A stretch of 64,000 nucleotides of DNA. It comes from Verrucomicrobiota bacterium. GTDB lineage: Bacteria > Verrucomicrobiota > Verrucomicrobiia > Opitutales > Opitutaceae. A program made the position numbers and the translations under genes. Below the pieces are notes generated by a model that did not search any database, had not been told where the DNA came from, and saw only the letters and a program-made list of their open reading frames with translations. The stretch lies in assembly GCA_023416735.1 (NCBI GenBank), contig JAEZGX010000012.1, positions 248,001 through 312,000 on the forward strand, read 5' to 3'. How positions within the stretch are numbered: the first letter of the stretch is position 1; every line of letters starts with the position of its first letter. Shown here piece after piece: positions 50,986 to 59,895 of this stretch.

Positions 50986-53900
50986 TTAGAACGAGAACGT
51001 GTTGGCCAGCGTCCAGACCGTCGGCTCCGGGATGCGGCCCACGGCCATCGCGCCATCAGGCTGCACGGTGACCGGGATCAGATCCTTGTCGCCAAACGCA
51101 TTCCGGACATTGAGCTGCACGCGCCAGTTGATCTTATCGGTGAGCTTGCGCGCATAGCCGACCCACAGATCGACCGCCGTCTCGCGCGGCCCCATGTAGG
51201 GATTCGCCAAATCGAACGCGCGAGGATCGTCGACCGTCGCGCCCGGAAGCACCGGATAGCCCACGACCACTTCGTCCTGCCAGCGATAGCCGAAACCGAC
51301 GTTCACGCCGCGCAGCACGCCTTCGTCGAAGTTGTAGTTCGTCACGACGTTGAAGCGCCACGGACGCAGTTCGGGCACATTCGAACCTTCCTGGATGCGA
51401 TAGAGCCAGTAGCCCGACATGAATTCGCGCAGATACTTTCCGCGGAGCGATTCGCCTTCGCCGAAGCCGCCGTTCCAGAAGCGGAGGTCGCCGATGACCG
51501 CCTGACGATCGCCGCCCGGACGGTGCAGGATGATCGGTGCACCGTTCATCGTGACCGGGGTGTTATACACTTCCCAGCGCGATTCGACGAAATCGATCAT
51601 CGACTGCGCCATGTTGATGCGTTGGGCCTCGGTTTTCTGCGCGTTGACGACGATGTTCCAGTTCTTGGTCGGGTTGATGTAGAGTTCAAACTCCGTGCCC
51701 TTCGAGATGGTGTCGCCCGTGATCGTGAAACCCGGGGGTTCGTTGCCACCGATGAAGTTGCCCGCGTCGGCTGCAGCGATGTCGAGGTTCCACAGCTTGA
51801 ACCATTCGTCCGACGGGCGATTCGCCATGTAGGCGTTCACGATCGCATCGCCCACCTGCTGGGCATAAGCGATCTGATCCGCCGTCCAGCCGCCGGCCGG
51901 AGTTTCCGGCGCCACGATGCCTTGCGGATCGTAGCCCTGCGTAAAGTCGGCCCAGCCGCCCGCCGCGATGCGATTCAGGTTCGCGCGGCCGAAGTTATAC
52001 GCCCAGCCTTCCGCGCCCCACGTCATGTAGGAACCGCCGAAGCTGTCCAAACGGGAGTTCGTGACCTTGGTTTCGTAGCGGTTCACGCGCAGCGAGATCC
52101 GGTCGTCCCAGGTCGAGATCATGAAGCCGTAATCCTTGGTTTCGCCCTTCGGCGACGCTAGGGAATCGCCCACGATATCGATGCGTCCGGCCGCGGGCTG
52201 GAAGTTCTCGGAACGGTTGTAGAACAACGACACGCCCGTGTTACCCCACAGCTTTTCGCGCAGGCGCTTCGGGGTGTGCAGCACGATGCTCCAGCTCGTC
52301 GTGCGACCCTTCTCGATGTCGTCCGGCGTGTCCGACAGCTTGTAGACGCTGGGATCGAAGTTCACCGTCTGGCTGCCGTCCGGCTGCATCGGTCCCTGCA
52401 GCGCATAGGACTTCTGCCGATCGATGCGGACGCCGTAGCTCGGCACCAAGGTGCCGTCGAACAGGTAGGCCTGCCAGTTGCCAGCATACGAATCGGTGAT
52501 CGCGCGGGTGAGCTGCGCCGTTTGCGTGAGCTGGTTGCGCGCTCCCTGGGCATCGCTGGTCAGCGCGATATTGCGGTTGGCGCCGCCGAAGCCGACGTAG
52601 TTGTCGGGGTTCTCCACCTGGGTCACGGTCTGGCCGTATTGATTCACCCACGGGTCCGTCGGGCTGACGCCGGCGTCCTTCCAGTCCATGCTGAATATCT
52701 TCACGTTGCCCGACACGGGCGTCTGGTGCGCGTGCAGACGGCCGATGTTGGCGCCGGAGATGGAGTCGCGTGCCGCGAGATTGTCGGAGCCGAGATAATT
52801 CACCGTATTCACGGCGCGATTACGCATGATCGGATCCGAGATGACCTGCAGGCCGTAAGCCGCATCCGCCGCGTAGCGGATCCAGCTGCGCGTCTCGCGC
52901 TTGTAGTCTTCCGAGCTCAAGAGGCCGTTGACCATGTGGCGGCCGAGGATCTTCGCCAAGAGGCTGCTGCCATCCATCACGTCCGAAGCGCGGAACTCGG
53001 CGAAGGCCGACAGGCGCCACGAGTCGCGTTTCGAATCGAAGCTGTTGTTCGCAAACTGATCGGAAACGATGACCGCCTTTCCGTAGTTCGGATTCTGCGA
53101 GCCGTCGATCAGCGTGCGGTTCAGGTCGATCGTGATCGCCTGGCCGAAGTCGGACATCAGGTTCGTCTGTCCCCGGGTGTAGTCTTGGCGGTCGATCACG
53201 CCTTCGATGCCGAAGCGGTTGTCGAAGAAGGTCTGCGACACCGAGACGTTGTAGGCTTCCCAATCGGACCACTCGCTCTTGTTCGGACCGTCGAGCAGGT
53301 TGTTGTGGAAATCGAAGATCGACGGGTCGCGAATGACTTCATCGCGGTAGAAATCGGAGTTGGGCAGGCGCTGCGCATTGCCCTCGAGATCCTTCCGCGA
53401 GACGACGCCCGACATGATCGTCCACGGGAGCGATTTCACGATCGAGGTCGCGTTCTTCGGCAGCTCCGTCAGCATGAGCGAATTGTCGCCGCTGGTGGGA
53501 TCCGCGAAGACGGCAACGATGCCGCCGTAGTTGCGGCCGAAGGCTCCGATGGCGCGGTTGTAGTAGTTGGAGTTGTCGCCACGCACGCCGGCTCCGAGAT
53601 CGCCCGCCGCGCGAAGCGCATCGAGCGTCGGGCCGTCATTGATGCCGATGGTCTGGATGTTCAGACCGCCCGCCCGGCGAATCGCCGCCAGCGCCGGATC
53701 CGTCCACCACGGCGTGATCAAGTCGCCCGGCGGGAGGATGCGCGGCCGGTTCGCGTCGATCTCACCCGTCTCGAACTTGGCCTTGATCGAGGTGCGGCCA
53801 TCCGCGCCCTGGAAAAGGTTGGGGTCGTAACGCACGGCCGCATAAAGCCGCTTGTCGTGATTGAACGCGGGCTTCTGGCGATACTTCGTGTCGTCGTTCA

Positions 53901-54609
53901 GAGCCGACACGCGGAACGCGAGCACGTCGGGCACCGCGACGTAATTGTAGTCGGCGGACAAACGCACCGTGCCGTAGTTGTCGAAACGGATCTCGGCTTC
54001 GCCGCCGTTGCGGAACGAAGCGTCGTTCGTCGACGCATTGATGATGCCCGCGGGCGCGCCCATGCCGAACAGGATCGCATTCGGTCCGCGCTGGATGTCG
54101 ACGCGGCCCACATTGAATGAGTCCCACGGAATGTCCGTCAGGAAGAAGTCGCGCGTGTTGTCCGCCTGGCCCAAACCGCGAACGCGCGTGTTGGTGTGCG
54201 GCGCCATGCGCTGCGCGGTATCGTCGAGCGTCTTGTTGTCACCGAGACCGGCGAAGTTGCCCGCGAGGCCGCTCACTTCCGTGCCGACCGTGTATTGGAG
54301 CAGTGTCTCGTTGTTGATCGCACCGGTGTCGTTGAGGAACTGTTTCGTCACGACCGATATGGCCGAGCCGACATCTTTGAGCTCGGTGCGGATGCGCGAA
54401 CCGGCGAGCGTCGCCGTCGCCTGATAACTGCCGGAATCCTCCTCCGCGCTGACCGTGAACGGAGAAAGGACAATCACATCGTCGTCCGAGATATCCGCCG
54501 AGGCCGCCGGATTGGCAGTCTGCGCACGAAGCCCCGGCGCAGCTGCGAAACAAAGCGCCGACGTCGCCATGATGGCACGCGTCAACGCAGGAATGCGTTT
54601 ATTGAGCAT
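50986..54609 (-). CDS. TonB-dependent outer-membrane receptor
   Basis: From the ATG before LNKRIPALTRAIMATSALCFAAAPGLRAQ, a signal peptide, the protein has 1,207 residues, larger than most receptors. Near the mature N-terminus, DDDVIVLSPFTVSAEEDSGSY is a TonB-box-like stretch of the kind seen in Opitutaceae. The plug covers about 60-230 (TRVRGLGQADNTRDFFLTDIPWDSFNVGRVDIQRGPNAILFGMG, with the RGPNA.L.G block), and the barrel runs to the C-terminal Phe (TLANTFSF). No carboxypeptidase-like domain is found, so it is not a classic SusC. It probably imports oligosaccharides; its place beside XylR and mannan enzymes suggests manno-oligosaccharides. No SusD gene is nearby. Confidence 0.93.
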   Translation of the reverse strand: MLNKRIPALTRAIMATSALCFAAAPGLRAQTANPAASADISDDDVIVLSPFTVSAEEDSGSYQATATLAGSRIRTELKDVGSAISVVTKQFLNDTGAINNETLLQYTVGTEVSGLAGNFAGLGDNKTLDDTAQRMAPHTNTRVRGLGQADNTRDFFLTDIPWDSFNVGRVDIQRGPNAILFGMGAPAGIINASTNDASFRNGGEAEIRFDNYGTVRLSADYNYVAVPDVLAFRVSALNDDTKYRQKPAFNHDKRLYAAVRYDPNLFQGADGRTSIKAKFETGEIDANRPRILPPGDLITPWWTDPALAAIRRAGGLNIQTIGINDGPTLDALRAAGDLGAGVRGDNSNYYNRAIGAFGRNYGGIVAVFADPTSGDNSLMLTELPKNATSIVKSLPWTIMSGVVSRKDLEGNAQRLPNSDFYRDEVIRDPSIFDFHNNLLDGPNKSEWSDWEAYNVSVSQTFFDNRFGIEGVIDRQDYTRGQTNLMSDFGQAITIDLNRTLIDGSQNPNYGKAVIVSDQFANNSFDSKRDSWRLSAFAEFRASDVMDGSSLLAKILGRHMVNGLLSSEDYKRETRSWIRYAADAAYGLQVISDPIMRNRAVNTVNYLGSDNLAARDSISGANIGRLHAHQTPVSGNVKIFSMDWKDAGVSPTDPWVNQYGQTVTQVENPDNYVGFGGANRNIALTSDAQGARNQLTQTAQLTRAITDSYAGNWQAYLFDGTLVPSYGVRIDRQKSYALQGPMQPDGSQTVNFDPSVYKLSDTPDDIEKGRTTSWSIVLHTPKRLREKLWGNTGVSLFYNRSENFQPAAGRIDIVGDSLASPKGETKDYGFMISTWDDRISLRVNRYETKVTNSRLDSFGGSYMTWGAEGWAYNFGRANLNRIAAGGWADFTQGYDPQGIVAPETPAGGWTADQIAYAQQVGDAIVNAYMANRPSDEWFKLWNLDIAAADAGNFIGGNEPPGFTITGDTISKGTEFELYINPTKNWNIVVNAQKTEAQRINMAQSMIDFVESRWEVYNTPVTMNGAPIILHRPGGDRQAVIGDLRFWNGGFGEGESLRGKYLREFMSGYWLYRIQEGSNVPELRPWRFNVVTNYNFDEGVLRGVNVGFGYRWQDEVVVGYPVLPGATVDDPRAFDLANPYMGPRETAVDLWVGYARKLTDKINWRVQLNVRNAFGDKDLIPVTVQPDGAMAVGRIPEPTVWTLANTFSF

Positions 54610-54850
54610 GGTTGGTGTTAGGGTCTGGGGAAGCGGCGCCGATATGACGCCGACCTCACGCACGGGCTAAGCCCACCGCCGAGGCCTCGCGAATATAGCG
54701 ATACGCTGCGATTAAGGGAATGAGTTCAGTTACACCTTGCTTGAGGTATTTTGCTGCAGCGCCTTCCGCCTCTCGGAGCAGTCGCTCAGAGGTAAAATCC
54801 TCCTTCGATCCCGTCGCGCGCTATATCGCACGCGCGCGATTTGAGTCCGA
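54610..54850. promoter_or_regulatory. Upstream region of the TonB receptor gene
   Basis: This 241-base region separates the receptor from the regulator gene upstream and must hold the receptor promoter. I see no clear -35/-10 pair. CAGTTACACC at 54727-54736 also occurs at 12475-12484, before the giant lyase-like gene. An imperfect dyad ACCT.TGCTTG.AGGT (54733-54746) is next to it and might be an operator. Confidence 0.3.
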
Positions 54851-56032
54851 TTACCTTCGCGCTCCAGACTTCGCCTGGACCTTCTTCCGGTAGCCGCCGG
54901 GCGAGTCACCGGTGATTCGCTTGAAGACCACGCACATGTATTCGACGTGCTCGAATCCCGTGAGCTCCGCGATTTTCTTCAGGGGAAAATTCGTCTCGAA
55001 CAACAGCTGCCGGATTTTTTCGACCTGAACCCGCCTGATCTCCGCCTGCGGAGATCGGCCTAAATAGCGTCGGAATTTCTTCTCCAGCTGACTTCGCGAC
55101 GCGAACGCGTGCTTCAACACTTCGTCCACGCCGATGCCGTGACACGCATGCTCGCGAATGTAGCTCACCGCCGCCGCAACGTTCTTGTCGCCCATCGCCA
55201 GGATGTCCGTCGATTGCCGCGTCACGACACCGATGGGCTCAATTCGCCGATCTAGTCCTGACATCTTCTCCCCCGCCATCATTCGCGCGAGTTGATCCGC
55301 GGCCTGATAACCGGAGTGAAAGGCATTCGTCGCCACGCTCGACAACGGCGGCTCCGCGAGCTCGCAGCGAATTGGATCGTTGTTCGCCCCGAGCACCGCC
55401 ACTTCCTCCGGCACCAACAACCCCGCCGCGTGCGCCGCGCTCGAAACCTGCAGCGCCCGCATATCGTTGCACGCCATCACCGCCGCCGGCTTCGGCAGCC
55501 GCTTCAACCACGCACTCAACGCCGCCGTCTGCTTCGCATCCCAAAAGGGCGTGAGATCGATCGGATCATCGACGTCAAACACATCGCACTCATGTCCGGC
55601 TAGCCGGATCGCCTCGACGAAACCGTCGCGGCGTTCGTTGGACCACCCCGCATCCGCGAATCCGCAAAATCCGAAATGCCGAAACCCGCGCTCCAACAGG
55701 TGCTCCGCTCCCAAATGTCCCATCGCCACATTGTCGGGCCGAATCTTCGGCACGCCCGGAAACGGCGGCGTATCGTTCAAGTCCACCAGCGGAAGCCCCA
55801 ACTCGGCGCAACCATGCACCAGTCCCGGCGAGGTATGACGGCTGATCACGCCGTGCCACTTCTTGCTGCGCAGCCACTGCGGATCCTTCTCCGCCCGCGC
55901 TTCATCGTCGAAGAACGTCGCCCAGGGTCGATGCGACCGCTCGTATTGCGCCACCCCCTTCAACATATCGGCGCACTCTTCAAGACGGGTCATGAACACC
56001 AACAGCACATGCGGCTTCACGCCGACACGCAC
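54851..56032 (-). CDS. XylR-type transcriptional regulator (LacI-like sensor, AraC HTH)
   Basis: The 393-residue protein has a periplasmic-binding-protein-like sensor domain of the LacI/GalR type (residues 8-275: FGFCGFADAGWSNERRDGFVEAI, AVMACNDMRALQVSSAAHAAGLLVPEEVAVLGANND) fused to a C-terminal AraC-type double HTH (290-385: VDEVLKHAFASRSQLEKKFRRYLGRSPQAEIRR, KIAELTGFEHVEYMCVVFKRITGDSPGGYRKK). This is the architecture of E. coli XylR, which responds to xylose. Here the sugar is probably mannose or a manno-oligosaccharide, judging by the adjacent enzymes. It is encoded on the same strand as the receptor below and the mannosidase above, and it may regulate itself with them. Confidence 0.93.
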   Translation of the reverse strand: MRVGVKPHVLLVFMTRLEECADMLKGVAQYERSHRPWATFFDDEARAEKDPQWLRSKKWHGVISRHTSPGLVHGCAELGLPLVDLNDTPPFPGVPKIRPDNVAMGHLGAEHLLERGFRHFGFCGFADAGWSNERRDGFVEAIRLAGHECDVFDVDDPIDLTPFWDAKQTAALSAWLKRLPKPAAVMACNDMRALQVSSAAHAAGLLVPEEVAVLGANNDPIRCELAEPPLSSVATNAFHSGYQAADQLARMMAGEKMSGLDRRIEPIGVVTRQSTDILAMGDKNVAAAVSYIREHACHGIGVDEVLKHAFASRSQLEKKFRRYLGRSPQAEIRRVQVEKIRQLLFETNFPLKKIAELTGFEHVEYMCVVFKRITGDSPGGYRKKVQAKSGARR

Positions 56033-56116
56033 ACCAGCTCACTCCACAATTGGCAAGCGATGGTTTCGCCACACCGCCTTGGAAGCGCGCGCCGCGTCCG
56101 CGCCGTAACAGTCCGC

Positions 56117-58627
56117 TCAATACGTATCCGCCAGCGATTCGTGCGTCAGTAAACGCTTCAATTTCGCCAGGGTCTGCGTCCGCTCGAACTCCACGATCAC
56201 CTTCTTCGGCTCATCCGGATAAAGCTCGAAAAAGTTGTCGGTGCACCGAAAACGCACGCCGCGAAAATCGAACGAAAACCGGTGCTGAAAGGCCGTCGAC
56301 CGAAACACGATCTCCGCCCGCTTCGTTCCTCGCATTCGAATCGTCGCGCGCGTGCGCGCTTCCGGCAGGTTCAAGAAGCGCGGCGCGGTCAAAAACACCG
56401 TCTCCTCGCTCACCCGCTCGCCGCCGATTTCCAGCGCGATCCGCACATAAAGCGCATCCCGCGTGTGCCGCTCGATCCACGATGAAAGATCCACCGTCAT
56501 CTGCCGCACACTTTCGCCGTAGCGCAGTCGCACCGGCTTCCGCCCGCCCTTTAACCGTCGCCCGTCCAGGTGAAACAGCTCCCACGACACCACGCCGGGC
56601 GTTTCCATCGGCGCATCGTAAACGGTATAAACATGCACTTCGTGCACCGTGCTCCGCCGATAGTTTCCGATCGTCAGCGTCTCCTCCCCGGGCAAATGCG
56701 CACACACCAGCGCCGGCGCAAAGAACCGCCGCGCCACATGATGCAGCGCCCGCCAGCGTCCCGTAAACTCGATCGAGCTCCACGACGCCGCCGGCCAGCA
56801 GTCGTTGAGCTGCCAATACAACGCACCCATGCAGCGCGGCATGTGGCGCCGCCAATGCTCCACGCCGACTTGCATGCACCGCGCCTGATTCAGCTGCGAG
56901 AGATAGATCAAAGCCTCCTGGCTCTTCGGGAATCGGTAATACTGCGAAACATAGTCCAGGATGATCTGATTCCCCGCCCGATTCTTCTGATGGTTCTCCA
57001 TCTCCTGCCCGAAAATGTTGTCGTTATGCGGGGGACAGAAGGTCGCGTTCGTTTCTGCCGAGCTGTAACTCTGCATCCCGAATTCCGAACAAAAACGAAA
57101 CCGCCACCGCTCGTAGCTCTTCACCGGATGCCGCGCATGCCAGACATCCCAATAATGCGTGTCGCCGCGCTTCTCGCCTTCCGCCAGCGCCGCCGGAGTT
57201 CCCGCTGACCGCTCGAAGCTGCCGCGCCAGGGCGACGTCGGCCAGTAGCTCGTCGTCCCGTCGAACGTCTCCACCGTCTCCGGCAAAACGCCGTGAAACA
57301 CCGCTTCGTAATCGCGGCGCAGATTTTCGTTCTTCAACAAATCCGCCTGCTCACGCCCGACCGTGTTGAGCTGCACGATCTCATTGTTTCCGCACCACAA
57401 CGCGAGACACGCGCGATGCCGCAGCCGTCGCACCTGATGCTCCGCCTCCGCGCGCACGTTCTCCAGAAACGCCGCATCGCCCGGAAAGATGGTGCACGCG
57501 AACATGAAATCCTGCCACACCATCAACCCGAGTTCGTCGCAAAGATCGTAGAAATCCTCGCTCTCGTAGATCCCGCCGCCCCACACCCGGACCATGTTCA
57601 TGTGCGCCTGCGCCGCACTCGAAAGATCCCGTTCGTAATCGGCCCGCCGCAATCCTCCCACCAAACTGTGCGCCGGTATCCAGTTCGCTCCTTTCGCAAA
57701 AATCGCGCGGCCATTCACCACGAACTGAAACGACTCGCCCCATTCGTCCTCGTGCCGGTCGAGCACGATCGTCCGCAATCCAATCCGTCGCGACCACCGC
57801 CCAATCACCCGCCCGTCCCCCTCCACCGCCTCGAGTTCGACGCGATACAACGGCTGCTCGCCCTGCCCATTCGGCCACCAGAGCCGGGGACTTTCGATTT
57901 TGGATTTTCCCTGCTCGATCCAGGCCACAATCGCGCCGTCCAACGAAACCGTCCCGCGCAGCTCCACGTTCGCATGAGGCTTAACCAGCTCCGGCTCAAA
58001 CCCCAGCCGCACGCTTCCGTTCGGCTCAAGCCATTGTTCCACCCGCACGTTTTCGAGCCGGTTAACCGACCACGCCTCCACGCGAAGGTCGCGCCAGATT
58101 CCCGCGGTCACCAGCCGCGGGCCCCAATCCCATCCAAACTGACACTGCTGCTTGCGCACGGTCGAACTCCGCCCGACGGGATCGTTGTATTCAAATGGCT
58201 GATGCGCCAGCCGCTCGCGGGCAATGACATCGATCGCACTTTCGAAGCGGACAAGAATCTCATTCCGCCCCGCCCGCAGGAAGCGTTTCACGTCCCAGCG
58301 ATACCCGACGAACATGTTCTCCGTTCGCGCGATCTCCCGGCCGTTGATCGCAACGACGGCAAACGTATCCAGCCCGTCCGCCACCAGCTCGACTACGTCT
58401 TCGGCGAGCATGTCCCGCGTAACGGCAAAGGTCGTCCGATACTCCCACACATGCTCCCCGATCCACTGCACTTCCGCTTCGTTGCAGCCCCAAAACGGAT
58501 CGGGGATCGCGCGATGCCGCAGCAAATCGCGATGCACGCATCCCGGCACGACCGCGGCGCGCCACCGCGAGTGCGTTGTCGCATCGCGAAACATCCACGT
58601 CGTTTTAGATAGGGAAAGGGTCTGCAT
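56117..58627 (-). CDS. GH2 beta-mannosidase
   Basis: The 836-residue protein has the GH2 layout: jelly-roll N-domain (1-185), Ig-like domain, TIM barrel (about 280-600) and C-terminal beta domains. The acid/base is Glu416 in WCGNNEIVQL and the nucleophile is Glu515 in FCSEFGMQSY, a spacing close to that of characterised GH2 beta-mannosidases. NWIPAHSLVGGLRRADYE and NMVRVWGGGIYESEDFYDLCDELGLMVWQDFMFACTIFP mark the barrel entry. These enzymes release mannose from the non-reducing end of beta-mannosides. No signal peptide is visible, so it acts on imported oligosaccharides in the cytoplasm. It is followed at 84 bases by the regulator gene and preceded by the GH130 gene on the same strand, an operon. 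Confidence 0.95.
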   Translation of the reverse strand: MQTLSLSKTTWMFRDATTHSRWRAAVVPGCVHRDLLRHRAIPDPFWGCNEAEVQWIGEHVWEYRTTFAVTRDMLAEDVVELVADGLDTFAVVAINGREIARTENMFVGYRWDVKRFLRAGRNEILVRFESAIDVIARERLAHQPFEYNDPVGRSSTVRKQQCQFGWDWGPRLVTAGIWRDLRVEAWSVNRLENVRVEQWLEPNGSVRLGFEPELVKPHANVELRGTVSLDGAIVAWIEQGKSKIESPRLWWPNGQGEQPLYRVELEAVEGDGRVIGRWSRRIGLRTIVLDRHEDEWGESFQFVVNGRAIFAKGANWIPAHSLVGGLRRADYERDLSSAAQAHMNMVRVWGGGIYESEDFYDLCDELGLMVWQDFMFACTIFPGDAAFLENVRAEAEHQVRRLRHRACLALWCGNNEIVQLNTVGREQADLLKNENLRRDYEAVFHGVLPETVETFDGTTSYWPTSPWRGSFERSAGTPAALAEGEKRGDTHYWDVWHARHPVKSYERWRFRFCSEFGMQSYSSAETNATFCPPHNDNIFGQEMENHQKNRAGNQIILDYVSQYYRFPKSQEALIYLSQLNQARCMQVGVEHWRRHMPRCMGALYWQLNDCWPAASWSSIEFTGRWRALHHVARRFFAPALVCAHLPGEETLTIGNYRRSTVHEVHVYTVYDAPMETPGVVSWELFHLDGRRLKGGRKPVRLRYGESVRQMTVDLSSWIERHTRDALYVRIALEIGGERVSEETVFLTAPRFLNLPEARTRATIRMRGTKRAEIVFRSTAFQHRFSFDFRGVRFRCTDNFFELYPDEPKKVIVEFERTQTLAKLKRLLTHESLADTY

Positions 58628-58651
58628 ATGAGGCGCCGCGGGGCGCTGTGA

Positions 58652-59638
58652 CTATTTCAACGGGTTCGCCTTGATGAACTCCACCACTTCCTGGGCCTCG
58701 CAAAAGCAGAGCGCCGAAAACGTATCCGCCGCTCCGTAGTAAATCGCGATCCGCCCACTCGGCGCATCGCACACCGCTCCCACCGGAAAACACACGCCCG
58801 GCACGAACCCGGTCAGCTCATACGGCGCCTCCGGACACAGCAGCGCCTCACGACAGCGCGCGATCACCTTCCAGGGTTGTTCGAGATCCAGCAGCGCGGC
58901 GCTCATCGAATACACAAAGCCATTGCAGGTCTGCGTGACCGCATGGAAGAACAACAGCCAGCCTTCACTCGTCTCGATGGGCGACGGTCCTGCACCGATC
59001 TTCACCCCTTGAAACCACGGCCATCCGCGCCCCATCACGTGCCGATGCCTGCCCCAATGAATCAGGTCCGGGCTTTCGCTCGTGAAGATATCGCCGAATG
59101 GCGTGTGCCCTGTGTCCGACGGCCGGCTGAGCATCAAAAACTTTCCATTCACCTTCCGCGGAAAAAGCACGCCGTTCCGGTTGTAAGGCAAAAAGGCGTT
59201 CTCCAGCTGCTCGAAATTCACGAAGTCCGTGGTGCGCGCGACACCGATCGTCGGCCCGTGGTATCCGTTGCACCACGTCACGTAATGCACGCCGTCGATT
59301 TCCGTGACGCGTGGATCGTAGGCATATTCGTGCCTCCTCACTTCTTCATCCTCACAGCGGAAATCGATCGGCTTCGGATCGAACGTAAACTTGATCCCGT
59401 CCGCACTTCGACCCACGTGCAAATGTGGCACGCGATCCATCCCTTCCGTGCGAAACACCCCGATGAAGCCGCCCTGCCACGGCACCACCGCGCTGTTGTA
59501 AATCCCCGTCACGCGCGGCAGCGGCCGACGGCCAATCACCGGATTGCCATCGTAACGCCACACGAGGTCGGGATTCCCCGCCGCACGCGGCTGCCAGGGA
59601 AGGTTCGGAACGGCAGGACCAACGATCGTCAACTTCAT
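58652..59638 (-). CDS. GH130 beta-mannoside phosphorylase or mannosidase
   Basis: The 328-residue protein matches GH130, a five-bladed-propeller family of beta-mannoside phosphorylases. NSAVVPWQGGFIGVFRTEG near residue 50, HEYAYDPRVTEIDGVHYVTW with the likely catalytic Asp108 in YDPRV, FQGVKIGAGPSPIETSEGWLLFFHAV and IYYGAADT are family blocks. The length of about 330 fits the mannosyl-oligosaccharide phosphorylase group better than the 390-residue mannosylglucose phosphorylases. The reaction would split a terminal beta-1,4-mannose with phosphate to give mannose-1-phosphate. It lacks a signal peptide. It is 24 bases upstream of the GH2 gene and is divergent from the epimerase. A member hydrolysing mannosyl-GlcNAc is an alternative. 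Confidence 0.9.
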   Translation of the reverse strand: MKLTIVGPAVPNLPWQPRAAGNPDLVWRYDGNPVIGRRPLPRVTGIYNSAVVPWQGGFIGVFRTEGMDRVPHLHVGRSADGIKFTFDPKPIDFRCEDEEVRRHEYAYDPRVTEIDGVHYVTWCNGYHGPTIGVARTTDFVNFEQLENAFLPYNRNGVLFPRKVNGKFLMLSRPSDTGHTPFGDIFTSESPDLIHWGRHRHVMGRGWPWFQGVKIGAGPSPIETSEGWLLFFHAVTQTCNGFVYSMSAALLDLEQPWKVIARCREALLCPEAPYELTGFVPGVCFPVGAVCDAPSGRIAIYYGAADTFSALCFCEAQEVVEFIKANPLK

Positions 59639-59895
59639 GAAAAACGGAACAGCTCGGGGTGATCGGAAACAATGCGCACGCGCGCAGCTCGCCCAACACG
59701 TCCACTCGGGCTTTCGCCGCGTGTCCGGGCAAGCGGCGCGAACGCTCTCACCTTAGACCGCCGCCGTCATCGAAGAGTGATTGCGCGGACTTTGAGTCTG
59801 TTTGCGCTGCGCGAAACACGCCTCATTCCGCATGCAACCAAACTCAATTCCGCGCCATTGCCTGCCGCCTCTTCAATCCGCGAAATAGCGCGCTC
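59639..59895. promoter_or_regulatory. Divergent promoter region between mannan operons
   Basis: This 257-base region lies between the start of the leftward GH130-GH2 set and that of the rightward epimerase-GH130 set, so it should contain both promoters and probably the XylR operator. GTTTGCGCTGCGCGAAAC at 59800-59817 has GTTT/AAAC arms but mismatched inner positions; it is only a candidate. No clear -35/-10 pair stands out. Confidence 0.4.

Noticed and set aside
52276..54120. Open frame of 614 codons on the plus strand
   Set aside because: It is antisense to the TonB receptor gene, whose plug and barrel motifs are clear. The product is Arg/His/Val-rich and has no recognisable motif.
59800..59817. 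GTTT...AAAC dyad as a firm XylR operator
   Set aside because: Only the outer four bases on each side pair; the inner positions mismatch. No second copy was seen in front of the other genes of the locus, so it is mentioned only as a weak candidate.
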